Below are positions 50,568 to 58,155 of a DNA stretch of 64,000 bases, in pieces. The stretch covers positions 1-64,000 of the forward strand of contig CANRFA010000001.1 of NCBI GenBank assembly GCA_947629775.1. The letters run 5' to 3'. Within the stretch, counting starts at the first letter, position 1. Each line of letters begins with the position of its first letter. A model generated the notes under the pieces. That model searched no databases and was not told where the DNA came from. It worked only from the letters and a program-made list of their open reading frames with translations. The position numbers and the translations under genes were made by a program. This stretch comes from an uncultured Oscillospiraceae bacterium. Lineage in GTDB: Bacteria > Bacillota > Clostridia > Oscillospirales > Oscillospiraceae.

Positions 50568-50900
50568 ATGAAAGAAGTCTTTATGACGCCCGGGAAGTAC
50601 ATCCACTATGAGACTACTTCCAAGTCCATCACCTACGGTGACGAGGACCTCACCATCAACCTGAAGAACCGGGAGAGGGACGAGCGGGTCCTGATCGACG
50701 TCTGCGCCGACATCAACGGCGAACTCACCATGGGAACCGCCGCTGGCTATCGCTACGTCTCCCAGATTGAGATTCCTGCCCGTGAGTACACGGAGACCCC
50801 CGGCGACCCCGACCCGGAAGGCAATCCCACTGTCATCCGGACCCCCGTGCCCTTCGACATCGAGAAGTGCACGAACTATCTCTTTGGAATGGAGGGCTGA
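50568..50900 (+). CDS. Small structural protein upstream of the DGR target
   Basis: 110 aa, beta-rich, start ATG after GGAGG. Ends PFDIEKCTNYLFGMEG. Three nucleotides before the DGR target gene; possibly its carrier on the tail. Confidence 0.58.
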   Translation: MKEVFMTPGKYIHYETTSKSITYGDEDLTINLKNRERDERVLIDVCADINGELTMGTAAGYRYVSQIEIPAREYTETPGDPDPEGNPTVIRTPVPFDIEKCTNYLFGMEG

Positions 50901-50903
50901 TAA

Positions 50904-52010
50904 ATGCCTAACTTCGATGATCTCAAGCTCGCCGTGCAAGCAGTTTCCGGCGGGAAAAATACCGTCCTCTTCGACGACACCGGCATGCCGTCTATCATGG
51001 TAATCATTCCGCAGTTCACCTCCAAGCAGGTGCTCGGCGATACCGTGCAGAACGGAAGCGCTCCCACCGACAACGTTCACCCTGCCTTCCAGGTCGGCAA
51101 CAAGACCCTGCAGAAGGTGGCGATCTCCAAGTACCAAAACATCGTCGTGAATAGCCGGGCCTACTCCCTGCCCATGCAGGATCCCAGGACCAGCATCACT
51201 TTCGATGCTGCGCAGGACGCCTGCAAGGCCAAGGGCGATTTCTGGGGCGTCACTCCCTTCTCCCTCTGGAGCGCTCTCGCTCTCTGGTGCAAGAAGAATG
51301 GCACCATGCCCAACGGCAATAACCAGTGGGGCCACGACGTCACTGCTACCTGGGAGCACGGCGTTCAGACTGCTACCGAAGGTGGCGAGAGCCACAAGGG
51401 TGAGACTTCCCGCACCGCAACCGGCAGCGGCCCTGCTACCTGGTTCCACGACCACACCAGCTTCGGGATCGCAGATCTCAATGGGAACGTCTGGGAGTGG
51501 TGCGCGGGTATGCGCCTGCGCAAGGGTAAAATCCAGATCATCCCCTATGCCGACTGCATGATGCCCTCCTGTGACTTCAGCCTCAACAGCTCCGCCTGGC
51601 GGGAGATCACGGAGGACGGCTCCCTGGTAGCTGTCGGCACTGCCGACACTCTCTGCTACGACTACTCCACCGACAAGTTCGTGATCGCCAAGAAGGTTAC
51701 GACCACTAAGGGCGAGGAAGGGAACGGCACCGGCGCTGGACACGTCTTTGCCAACATCGGTAATGGCGAGATCGAGACCATTCCCCAGATCCTGTTTGAC
51801 CTCGCTCTGTATCCCGCCGATGCAACCGCCGAAAACTACAAGGGCGATTACTTCTACTGCAACAACTTCGCCGACGAGCGGTTCCCGCTCCGTGGCGGCC
51901 ATTGGGGCCACGGTGCGGGTGCGGGCGTGTTCGACGTCAACCTGCACAACGCCCGGTCCGACTCGGCTGGCCACATCGGGTTCCGCTCCGCTTTCTATGG
52001 GGAACTGTAA
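50904..52010 (+). CDS. DGR variable protein (FGE/C-type-lectin-like fold), predicted receptor-binding tail protein
   Basis: 368 aa. Residues about 70-220 resemble formylglycine-generating-enzyme/CLec domains: VAISKYQN, AQDACKAKGDFWG and DLNGNVWEWCAG. The C-terminus RFPLRGGHWGHGAGAGVF...GFRSAFYGEL is a classic DGR variable CLec end. The last 39 residues are encoded by VR, whose changes fall almost wholly in Asn codons of the template. Located after baseplate and fibre genes, so it probably sits at the tail tip like Bordetella Mtd and binds the host surface. Confidence 0.93.
   Translation: MPNFDDLKLAVQAVSGGKNTVLFDDTGMPSIMVIIPQFTSKQVLGDTVQNGSAPTDNVHPAFQVGNKTLQKVAISKYQNIVVNSRAYSLPMQDPRTSITFDAAQDACKAKGDFWGVTPFSLWSALALWCKKNGTMPNGNNQWGHDVTATWEHGVQTATEGGESHKGETSRTATGSGPATWFHDHTSFGIADLNGNVWEWCAGMRLRKGKIQIIPYADCMMPSCDFSLNSSAWREITEDGSLVAVGTADTLCYDYSTDKFVIAKKVTTTKGEEGNGTGAGHVFANIGNGEIETIPQILFDLALYPADATAENYKGDYFYCNNFADERFPLRGGHWGHGAGAGVFDVNLHNARSDSAGHIGFRSAFYGEL
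51878..51992 (+). repeat. DGR variable repeat (VR)
   Basis: 115 bp aligned without gaps to TR (52626-52740). There are 14 differences, and all 14 are A in TR (A to G or C). The 18-bp 3' end (ATCGGGTTCCGCTCCGCT) is identical and G/C-rich, as expected of the mutagenic-homing initiation end. Matching stops just before the last codons of the gene. Confidence 0.97.
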
Positions 52011-52033
52011 ACTGAAGGCTGGATAACTGATCG

Positions 52034-52051
52034 GGCGGGCGGTAGCCCGCC
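52034..52051. other. DGR target-site hairpin/cruciform downstream of VR
   Basis: GGCGGGC (52034-52040), loop GGTA, GCCCGCC (52045-52051): perfect 7-bp stem, plus one possible G-T pair. It lies 24 nt after the target stop codon. GC-rich hairpins with 4-nt GRNA-type loops just after VR are known DGR target-recognition elements; GGTA fits. Confidence 0.8.
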
Positions 52052-52080
52052 TATGCCAACTCGAAATGGAGGGGAAACGT

Positions 52081-52599
52081 ATGCCGATCTACCCGAACGC
52101 GACTTCCAACAGGAGGCCGTACTACCCGAAACAGCAGCAGACGCAGACAGGTCAGCAACCGCAGCAGCCGTCCGGCCATACAACCACGGAGACGCCGGAG
52201 ACGCAGCAGAACGCTTCCCCTCCTTCCGGGCAAAGCAGACCGGATACCCGGCCATTCATGATCCAGGAGAAGATACTGGACATGATGAAGTACGGGAAAC
52301 CGGCGGTTGCCAACTTTCCAGGGCGTGAAAGGGTACTAGCAGACGAAATCAGGCGGAGCATGCAGACCATGCTCCGCCTCGCCATAATCGTCAAGAAGAA
52401 GTACTATAAGAAGACCACGCTCCAGGAGCTGGACGTCGAGCTTGAGATACTTCAGAAGCTGATCCAGATAGCACAGGACAAAAGCTACTATGGGCAGAAA
52501 TTCTCGCCGCCTCTGTCAGCTCAGAAGTACAAGCACTGGTCAGGACTCCTGACCGAAATCGGCAAGATGATAGGCGGCTACATGAAGTCATTCAAGTAG
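52081..52599 (+). CDS. avd: DGR accessory variability determinant (Avd-like four-helix bundle)
   Basis: 172 aa; ATG at 52081 has GGAGGGG 6 nt upstream, the ATG at 52066 overlaps that site. The first 60 residues are a disordered Gln/Pro/Thr-rich extension. Residues about 65-172 match Avd: ILDMMKYGKPAVANFPGRER, long basic helices, and the ending HWSGLLTEIGKMIGGYMKS, close to the family's EIG+M(I/L)GGW end. Avd forms a pentamer that binds the RT and template RNA. The extension is unusual (known Avd is about 125 aa). Confidence 0.9.
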   Translation: MPIYPNATSNRRPYYPKQQQTQTGQQPQQPSGHTTTETPETQQNASPPSGQSRPDTRPFMIQEKILDMMKYGKPAVANFPGRERVLADEIRRSMQTMLRLAIIVKKKYYKKTTLQELDVELEILQKLIQIAQDKSYYGQKFSPPLSAQKYKHWSGLLTEIGKMIGGYMKSFK

Positions 52600-52625
52600 C
52601 TGCTTCTCATAGGGAGCAGGCCATT

Positions 52626-52740
52626 GCGGTTCCCGATCCGTGGCGGCAATTGGAACAACGGTGCGAATGCGGGCGTGTTCAACGTCAACCTGAACAACGC
52701 CCGGTCCAACTCGAATAGCAACATCGGGTTCCGCTCCGCT
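52626..52740 (+). repeat. DGR template repeat (TR)
   Basis: 115 bp between avd and the RT gene, not itself in a coding frame that is used. It holds 25 adenines: 11 AAY (Asn) codons in the target's frame, two ATC and one AGC. It pairs with VR at 51878-51992. Fourteen of the 25 adenines are replaced in VR; no other base differs. Confidence 0.97.
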
Positions 52741-52930
52741 CTGCTGCCGTGCCAGGGGAGATGTCCATCCCACGGGAGGACATACGGAGCACGGCTTCAA
52801 AGGGGTCTGTTTCCTCGCCCGAGAGAAGCATCTCGGGGGAAAGATTGCAATGCTGTGAAAACACGTCAGAGAACGTTCAGCGATGGACGGGCGTGAGGCA
52901 GAAATGTCTCGCACAGCCAGGGGAGGTAAA
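52741..52930 (+). ncRNA. TR-RT spacer of the DGR template RNA
   Basis: The 190 nt between TR and the RT start have no gene but do have structure, notably CCCGAGA (52818-52824), GAAGCA loop, TCTCGGG (52831-52837). In known DGRs, RNA downstream of TR is needed for cDNA priming, so this is read as part of the template RNA. RNA ends are not determined. Confidence 0.6.
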
Positions 52931-54115
52931 ATGGACAGGAAACCTCTTTCTATGATTACGGAAGGAGCCTACAACCGTATAACGGAGTTTGAATGGCTCT
53001 ATAATGCTCACCTGGAGGCCAGAAAGCAGAAACGCTACCGGACGGACGTTCTGCTTTTCTCGGACAATCTGGAAGCCAACCTGTTCCAGCTCAGAGACGA
53101 ACTGAGGTCCGGCGAATACCGGATTGGCCCATACAGGAAGTTCTTTGTATTTGAACCGACTCAGCGCCTGATCATGGCGCTGCAATATAGAGACAGGGTG
53201 GTCCAATGGGCGGTCTACAGTCTTCTGTACCCGTTCTTCGACCGGATGATGATAGAGGACAGCTTTGCCTGCAGGAGGGGAAAGGGAACGCACAGGGCGG
53301 CGGACCGCCTCCAATACTGGCTGCGGCAGGTGCATAGGAAGGCCGGGAAATGGTACTACCTGAAGACGGACGTCAGCAAGTACTTCTACCGGATTGACCA
53401 CAGAATCCTGCTTGAGATATTCGAGCGGCGGGTAAAGGATAGAGCCCTTCTCTCCCTTCTGCGTCTCATCATCAACAGCGAGGACACGAGGTTCGGATTG
53501 CCTGCTGGCTTTGCCCCTTGGGCCTGCCCGGAGGACATGTGGCTGTACGACGTCGGCGTTCCGATAGGAAACCTGACCAGCCAGCTCTTTGCCAACGTCT
53601 ATTTGAACGAACTTGACCAGTTCATAAAGCACGGGCTGAAGGTCCACCACTATATCCGCTACATGGACGATGGAATCCTCCTCTCGGATAGCAAGTCGCA
53701 GCTTCACGACTGGGAGGGAGCCATAGAGGAATTCCTCGTGGCACACCTTCATCTGGACCTGAACAATAAGACGGTTGTCCGCCCGGTGGACGAGGGAGTT
53801 CCATTCGTCGGATATCGACTCTCCGGCACTCACAGGATTCTCCGGAAGCAGACCTCCAGGCGGATCATACGCAACACGAAAAGCCTCTGCAGGAGCCTGG
53901 CAGAAGGGGCTATCACAAGGGAACAGTTCGACCGGGTAATCGCCTCTTATAACGGCATTCTCCAGTACTGCGAAAGCGGAGGCCTCCGTTCCCACCTGAA
54001 CGACATATACTGCGACCTGGTGCTCCAGCTACCTCACCCGAGGTTGCAGGAGCGCCTTTTATTCCATGAACAGGATGGAGGGATACGATGTACATTGACG
54101 CCAGCACTATCATAA
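52931..54115 (+). CDS. DGR reverse transcriptase
   Basis: 394 aa; ATG at 52931 follows GGGGAGGT. Motifs in order: a YRTDVLLFSDNL start region, YRKFFVFEPTQRLIMALQYRDRVVQ, EDSFACRRGKGTH, KTDVSKYFYRID (first catalytic Asp), GVPIGNLTSQLFANVYLNELD with SQ at about 217-218, characteristic of DGR RTs (group II introns have SP), YMDD (about 244-247) and GVPFVGYRL. It copies TR RNA with errors at adenines, together with Avd. The 3' end overlaps the next gene by 28 nt. Confidence 0.95.
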   Translation: MDRKPLSMITEGAYNRITEFEWLYNAHLEARKQKRYRTDVLLFSDNLEANLFQLRDELRSGEYRIGPYRKFFVFEPTQRLIMALQYRDRVVQWAVYSLLYPFFDRMMIEDSFACRRGKGTHRAADRLQYWLRQVHRKAGKWYYLKTDVSKYFYRIDHRILLEIFERRVKDRALLSLLRLIINSEDTRFGLPAGFAPWACPEDMWLYDVGVPIGNLTSQLFANVYLNELDQFIKHGLKVHHYIRYMDDGILLSDSKSQLHDWEGAIEEFLVAHLHLDLNNKTVVRPVDEGVPFVGYRLSGTHRILRKQTSRRIIRNTKSLCRSLAEGAITREQFDRVIASYNGILQYCESGGLRSHLNDIYCDLVLQLPHPRLQERLLFHEQDGGIRCTLTPALS

Positions 54116-54369
54116 CGTTTGCCAGCCTGCTTTCCGCCCTGGCGGTAATCGGCGGAGTACTTCTCTGGTGCTTCAAGTTCGTGGAGAGGCAGAAACGGCA
54201 GGATGAAGAGCTGAAAAGCATCCGGCGGGAGCTTACTCTCATATGCTTTGGCACCCGAGCGTGCCTGGAGGGATTAAAGGAGCAGGGCTGCGACGGCCCT
54301 GTCTCAGAGGCACTGGACCGCCTGAATAAGCACCTGAACAATACCGCCCATGATCAGCCTGTTCGGTGA
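54088..54369 (+). CDS. Small membrane protein, holin-like
   Basis: 93 aa. One N-terminal membrane segment (FASLLSALAVIGGVLLWCFKF) followed by a charged coiled coil (ERQKRQDEELKSIRREL). Starts inside the RT gene. Holin or lysis-regulator role is inferred from position. Confidence 0.6.
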   Translation: MYIDASTIITFASLLSALAVIGGVLLWCFKFVERQKRQDEELKSIRRELTLICFGTRACLEGLKEQGCDGPVSEALDRLNKHLNNTAHDQPVR

Positions 54370-54371
54370 CC

Positions 54372-54608
54372 ATGAAAAAGAAGAAAGATAAAATTCCTCA
54401 CCTTTTCGGGAAGGTGATGGTCGTCTGGTGCGTGCTATGCGGGACGGCCTTTTCCTTCCTCGCCCTGCGGATTCTCAGCAGGACCGGAAACGACCCCTCC
54501 GCCCTTCTCGGAATCATACTTGCTTTCTTTGGAGGGGAACTCGCCCTGATGTTCGGGCGGGACGCCCTCTCCGGAAAATCGAAAGGAGACGATAGTGATG
54601 AAAGTTGA
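54372..54608 (+). CDS. Small membrane protein
   Basis: 78 aa from ATG; a GTG at 54366 is also possible. Two membrane segments (VMVVWCVLCGTAFSFLAL and ALLGIILAFFGGELALMF) between charged ends. Second membrane gene of the lysis module, possibly an additional holin. Confidence 0.6.
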   Translation: MKKKKDKIPHLFGKVMVVWCVLCGTAFSFLALRILSRTGNDPSALLGIILAFFGGELALMFGRDALSGKSKGDDSDES

Positions 54609-54915
54609 CCTTACCTCGCTCATTGTAGCGATCATCGGCGTTCTGACCGCCGCCCTCGTCCGCTTTGTCATTCCCTGGCTGAAAAGCAAGACGACGGAGA
54701 CCCAGCGGACGGAACTTCTCAAGTGGGTCGATATCGCAGTCACAGCGGCTCAGCAGCTGTACTACGACCTCTCCGGCCCGGAGCGTAAAAAGTACGTCCT
54801 CGACTTTCTCTCGGGGCAGGGGTTCGACGTCAACGACCCGGAGATCAACGCAGCGATAGAATCTGCGGTTCTGGAGCTGCACCACTGGATGGAGCAGGGG
54901 ACGGATGAATCTTAA
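54598..54915 (+). CDS. Phage holin, LLH family
   Basis: 105 aa; ATG at 54598, or GTG at 54595, after AAAGGAG. N-terminal membrane segment SLIVAIIGVLTAALVRFVIPWL, then a conserved soluble domain with WVDIAVTAAQQLYYDLSGPERKKYVLDFLS, as in LLH holins. It permeabilises the membrane for the endolysin. Confidence 0.82.
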   Translation: MKVDLTSLIVAIIGVLTAALVRFVIPWLKSKTTETQRTELLKWVDIAVTAAQQLYYDLSGPERKKYVLDFLSGQGFDVNDPEINAAIESAVLELHHWMEQGTDES

Positions 54916-55222
54916 GTACACGGAGCTGACCGTCTGCGGCTACAGCCCCATCAACCGGATTGTCCGGATCGGAGAGGAAACGTCCGGCAAAGAGTGCCTG
55001 TTCTACGAGGTGGAGCCGGATATTCCCCACCCGCCCGTCTTCCGCATTCCCTTCCAGGCGGGCAGCAGAGAAGACGCAGGCTCCTATACAGGTGTCACGA
55101 ATTGTGACCTGCTGGAGATCGTCGCAGACAGGCTGGAGTACTCTCCTCCAGGTGATATATCGCTGAAGAGGATTGCCAGTGCGGTTGAGCATATCCGGTC
55201 TGCCATAGAACTTCTTACGTGA
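54905..55222 (+). CDS. Hypothetical protein in the lysis module
   Basis: 105 aa, ATG inside the holin end. Soluble, ending with a helix (KRIASAVEHIRSAIELL). No family recognised. Confidence 0.58.
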   Translation: MNLKYTELTVCGYSPINRIVRIGEETSGKECLFYEVEPDIPHPPVFRIPFQAGSREDAGSYTGVTNCDLLEIVADRLEYSPPGDISLKRIASAVEHIRSAIELLT

Positions 55223-55233
55223 GGTGAATTGCA

Positions 55234-55671
55234 ATGTACTATATCGGCACAAAGTTTGTGACGGCGGAGCCCGAGGAGAAGGATGGCAAGCCCGGTTACA
55301 CGATCTGCTATCCGGACGGCTACGTCTCCTGGTGTCCAAAGGAGGTTTTCGAGAAGTGGTATCTCCCGATTGAACTGGATCCCATGAAGAAGGAGCCGAC
55401 TCCCCTTGTCACAACCGAGATGATCTCAGACTTCATTACGGACACCCAGGATTGCTGTCTCACGAAGCAAAGCTATGTTCTGGTTGCCACCCTCCGAAAT
55501 GGGATGGAGATCGCGGAAAGCGCCACACTTTCCCACGGGGAGTTCTTCAGACCAAATCCGGGTCACCAGATCACAAGGAACGGCATCCGCCTGGCCTGCA
55601 TGGGGGAGATCAAGAGCAAGGTCTCGGATTACCTTTATTTCCTCGCCAGAACGGCGTTCAACGGAGTGTAA
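55234..55671 (+). CDS. Gp49/66-like phage protein
   Basis: 145 aa. YYIGTKFVTAEPEEKDGKPGY and WCPKEVFEKWYLP, then a second half with CLTKQSYVLVATLRNGMEIAESA, as in the phage gp49/gp66 family found near lysis genes. Function unknown. Confidence 0.68.
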   Translation: MYYIGTKFVTAEPEEKDGKPGYTICYPDGYVSWCPKEVFEKWYLPIELDPMKKEPTPLVTTEMISDFITDTQDCCLTKQSYVLVATLRNGMEIAESATLSHGEFFRPNPGHQITRNGIRLACMGEIKSKVSDYLYFLARTAFNGV

Positions 55672-55682
55672 AGGAGGCCACA

Positions 55683-56579
55683 GTGAAGTATACGAAAACC
55701 AACCCGCCTCTCGTCTGCATGCAAACGACTTCCACGTGCTACAAGGGTACCAGGAACATGGTGGTACGAGGAGTGCTATGGCATAGCACCGGGGCGAACA
55801 ATCCGACGTTGAAGCGGTATGTTCAACCCTCGGACGATGCCCCTGATAAAGAGCAAATGATCAGGATCCTTGGGAAGAATACCAATGGGAACGACTGGAA
55901 CCATATCTATCGGGAGGCCGGTTTGAATGCCTGGGTGGGCAAACTTGCGAATGGAGAGGTGGCAGCCATCCAGACTATGCCCTGGAGCTACCGCCCGTGG
56001 GGTTGCGGGTCTGGGCGTAGTGGATCATGTAACAGCGGCTGGATCCAGTTCGAGATCTGCGAGGACTCTCTGACCAGTAAGGAGTATTTCGATGCGGTGT
56101 ACAAGGAGGCTGTCGAACTCACCGCCTTCCTCTGCACGCTGTACAACCTGGATCCGCTGGGATCCGTTACTTACAAGGGCGTGAAAGTTCCCGTGATCCT
56201 CTGCCACCAGGACAGCTATCGCCTTGGCCTGGGCAGCAATCACGGAGACGTCTATCTGTGGTTCAGCAAACACGGAAAGACGATGGACGACGTCCGCAGA
56301 GACGTCGAATCGGCTATGACCGCAAAGGAGGAAGAAGACATGACAGAAGCGCAGACCCGGAAGCTCATTCAGGAGCTTGTGCCTCAGCTGGTCCCCCAGA
56401 TCGTTCGCTCTACCGTCCAGCAGATGGAGGCGGACGCAGCGACCTCTCCGCTGCCCGCCTGGGCCAAGGCTGAGAGCGCAGCGGCGAAGGCCGCAGGCAT
56501 CTACGACGAGACCCGCCCGGAAGCATACTGCACCCGCCTGGAGGCTGCTATCATGGCGTCCAGGGCGGCTAAAGGGTAG
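55683..56579 (+). CDS. Endolysin: N-acetylmuramoyl-L-alanine amidase (Amidase_2/PGRP)
   Basis: 298 aa from GTG with AAGGAGG 5 nt upstream; the longer frame upstream overlaps the previous gene. Zinc ligands: GVLWHSTGANN (first His), NWDHIY-like WNHIYREAGLNAWVG, and LCHQDSYRLGLGSNHGDV (second His). A C-terminal helical part follows (about 220-298), probably wall binding. It cuts the peptidoglycan amide bond at lysis. Confidence 0.9.
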   Translation: MKYTKTNPPLVCMQTTSTCYKGTRNMVVRGVLWHSTGANNPTLKRYVQPSDDAPDKEQMIRILGKNTNGNDWNHIYREAGLNAWVGKLANGEVAAIQTMPWSYRPWGCGSGRSGSCNSGWIQFEICEDSLTSKEYFDAVYKEAVELTAFLCTLYNLDPLGSVTYKGVKVPVILCHQDSYRLGLGSNHGDVYLWFSKHGKTMDDVRRDVESAMTAKEEEDMTEAQTRKLIQELVPQLVPQIVRSTVQQMEADAATSPLPAWAKAESAAAKAAGIYDETRPEAYCTRLEAAIMASRAAKG

Positions 56580-56593
56580 ACATGAGACGCAGG

Positions 56594-56636
56594 AAGGGCA
56601 GGAACCTCGGAATTTCACCGGGTCCCTGCCCTTTTT
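56594..56636 (+). terminator. Strong terminator of the late operon
   Basis: AAGGGCAGG pairs with CCTGCCCTT and, past one mismatch, ACC with GGT. Five T follow (56632-56636). 15 nt after the endolysin stop. Confidence 0.82.
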
Positions 56637-56760
56637 CACGTACAATCCTGTACCCGCCAGGAAGTCCAACGATATGCCGCAGAACAAACGTAACACAGCG
56701 TCCAGTGAGCCATGCCGGTACGTCTTCACGAGAATTTCATGGAGTCACGTCATGATCTGC

Positions 56761-57000
56761 TTGCAAACCGAGAGACAACCTGTTATACTGATCTTTGAGA
56801 GGGGGCCGGCGGGTGAACCCGCCGGCCCGGGCATTGCTTAATCGGTGCTGTCGATCAGTTCTTGCCCTTTACCTCATCCAGGAGTTCCTGGAGCCCCTGG
56901 AGCGCTTCGGGCAGGTCTTTGCTCATCTTCACGATGAGGATGGCCTGTTCGAGGCGTGCCTGGATGGCTTGACTGAACTGGAAGTCGGTCATCTCTTCCA
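56761..57000 (+). ncRNA. Small-RNA-like unit 1, antisense to the 48-aa gene
   Basis: Promoter TTGCAA (56761-56766), 17 bp, TATACT (56784-56789). Near the expected 5' end is a 12-bp hairpin (GGCCGGCGGGT / ACCCGCCGGCC, 56804-56827). The following sequence runs antisense to the 48-aa gene and matches unit 2 (57181-57386) in pieces such as ACCTCATC, CCAGGA and GATGAGGA. The 3' end is unknown; 57000 is only the end of the similarity. Confidence 0.45.
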
Positions 57001-57001
57001 T
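56855..57001 (-). CDS. 48-residue hypothetical protein under a phage module promoter
   Basis: 48 aa. AAAGGAGGG lies 6 nt before the ATG. The peptide is one amphipathic helix (RLEQAILIVKMSKDLPEALQ, then a charged end DEVKGKN). Promoter module 57041-57090 reads into it. Its coding region is fully overlapped by the plus-strand small-RNA-like unit 1, so antisense control is possible. Confidence 0.55.
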   Translation of the reverse strand: MEEMTDFQFSQAIQARLEQAILIVKMSKDLPEALQGLQELLDEVKGKN

Positions 57002-57040
57002 ATTCCCTCCTTTCTGTGCCGGATGGCTCACTGGAAGTTG

Positions 57041-57116
57041 GTTCCTTCCAGGAACAATATGATTGTACCACACCACAGGACGTTTGTCAAGGACCTTTCT
57101 CAAACTTTTTGAAAAA
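57041..57116 (-). promoter_or_regulatory. Promoter-operator module, minus-strand copy
   Basis: Minus strand: AT-rich upstream element (GGAAAATTTTTCAAAAAG), TTGACA (57085-57090), 17 bp, TACAAT (57062-57067), then palindrome GTTCCTGGAAGGAAC (57041-57055). Same build as the four plus-strand copies. Confidence 0.75.
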
Positions 57117-57145
57117 TTTTCCAGACATACTTTCACCATACCCTC

Positions 57146-57386
57146 TTGCAAAACGTGAAGCTGTCTGCTATAATGACCTTCGTGAGGGAGCCGGTGATCG
57201 CAACTACCGGCCATGGGCATCGTTTCTGTGGGGGTAAACGGACTTTGCCCAGAACCTCATCATCCAGGAAGTCCTGGACCGTCTCGGTCGCTCCGTCCAA
57301 GCCCATACCCGTCTTCGGGATGAGGAGGACCTGCCCGGAGTGTGTCCGGCTGCCATCTCTTTGAGAGGCAGCCGGACTTTTCTTTT
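57146..57386 (+). ncRNA. Small-RNA-like unit 2 with promoter and terminator
   Basis: Promoter TTGCAA (57146-57151), 17 bp, TATAAT (57169-57174). A 5' hairpin (GCCGGT / ACCGGC) follows, then sequence similar to unit 1, and a perfect 11-bp terminator stem (GTCCGGCTGCC / GGCAGCCGGAC, 57344-57377) with TTTTCTTTTT. About 200 nt. No frame has both a start and a ribosome site, so an RNA product is favoured. On the opposite strand a remnant of the 48-aa coding pattern can be seen but lacks start and stop. Confidence 0.55.
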
Positions 57387-57387
57387 T

Positions 57388-58080
57388 GCCTGCCGGGCCG
57401 TGACGGCAACAGCACCTGAAGAGGCATTTGCACGCACTCTTTTGACCTCGGTCACATGTCGGCAACGTTGCGACGTTGCCTCCGCTCGATGAAAGGAGAG
57501 AAGGAAGGGGGGACTATAGGGGGAATAGAAAAGAGAAAAGAAAAAAGGGGAGGGGAGGAGAGGAGAGAAAACACAAACGCAAAGCCCCTGCGTGTGTTCT
57601 GGCTGTCACCAGTGGGAGCCGGAGGCTGCGTCTGTAAGCAGATTGACACCACCTGCAGAAGCACCTGGGCGGCATGCTTCCTTACCTGCTGCTGAGCCGC
57701 TGCCCCTGAGAAACCAAGCCTGCAACCCGTACGTCGGCACAGGAAGGTGAAGCGTCGCCCCGTACAGCGGCGAGTACCTCCTGTCTGCTACCAAATGCGG
57801 AAGCACAGGCCTTGAAATGGTGGCACTCTGCCAAGACCCTTCGCCACCGCCTGTTCGCAGAGCTGGGGAGCACGTTCCACCCTGGAACCCATTCTCCGGC
57901 CCAGAGAAGCCATCTGACGGCCTTTTGGCGTCCCAGCCGGATAAATACCCATCCTGAGCCTCGAAGCCGTTCTGGGGCTTTCCAGAGCCTTTTAGCTCAG
58001 CGAGGTCCTGACACCGCCAGCAGAGGTCTTCGACCTCAAGGGGCCTCTGGAAAATTTTCTCAAAAACTTGAAAGATCTCC
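57388..58080. other. Gene-poor stretch with an inverted repeat and a polypurine tract
   Basis: No convincing gene. GGCAACGT (57461-57468) and ACGTTGCC (57473-57480) form an 8-bp inverted repeat. From about 57489 to 57570 the plus strand is almost all purines. The remaining 500 nt holds open frames on the minus strand (57606-58175) and plus strand without ribosome sites. The segment ends in the AT-rich element of the next promoter module. Confidence 0.45.
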
Positions 58081-58130
58081 TTGACAAAGCTCCGACAGCA
58101 TGGTAGACTGCGATTGTTCCCAAGGGGAAC
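58048..58130 (+). promoter_or_regulatory. Promoter-operator module copy 1
   Basis: AT-rich element, TTGACA (58081-58086), 17 bp, TAGACT (58104-58109), then GTTCCCAAGGGGAAC (58116-58130). The leader ACAAAACACAGGAGGT is shared with copy 4. Confidence 0.8.
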
Positions 58131-58155
58131 GAACAAAACACAGGAGGTACACACC

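Noticed and set aside
30760-51870. A second DGR variable repeat elsewhere in the late genes
   Set aside because: I looked for the TR 3' end (GGTTCCGCTCCGCT) in other genes and saw it only at VR and TR.
52626-52896. Plus-strand frame of 90 codons over TR and spacer
   Set aside because: It starts inside TR without a ribosome site; the segment is the DGR template RNA, not a gene.
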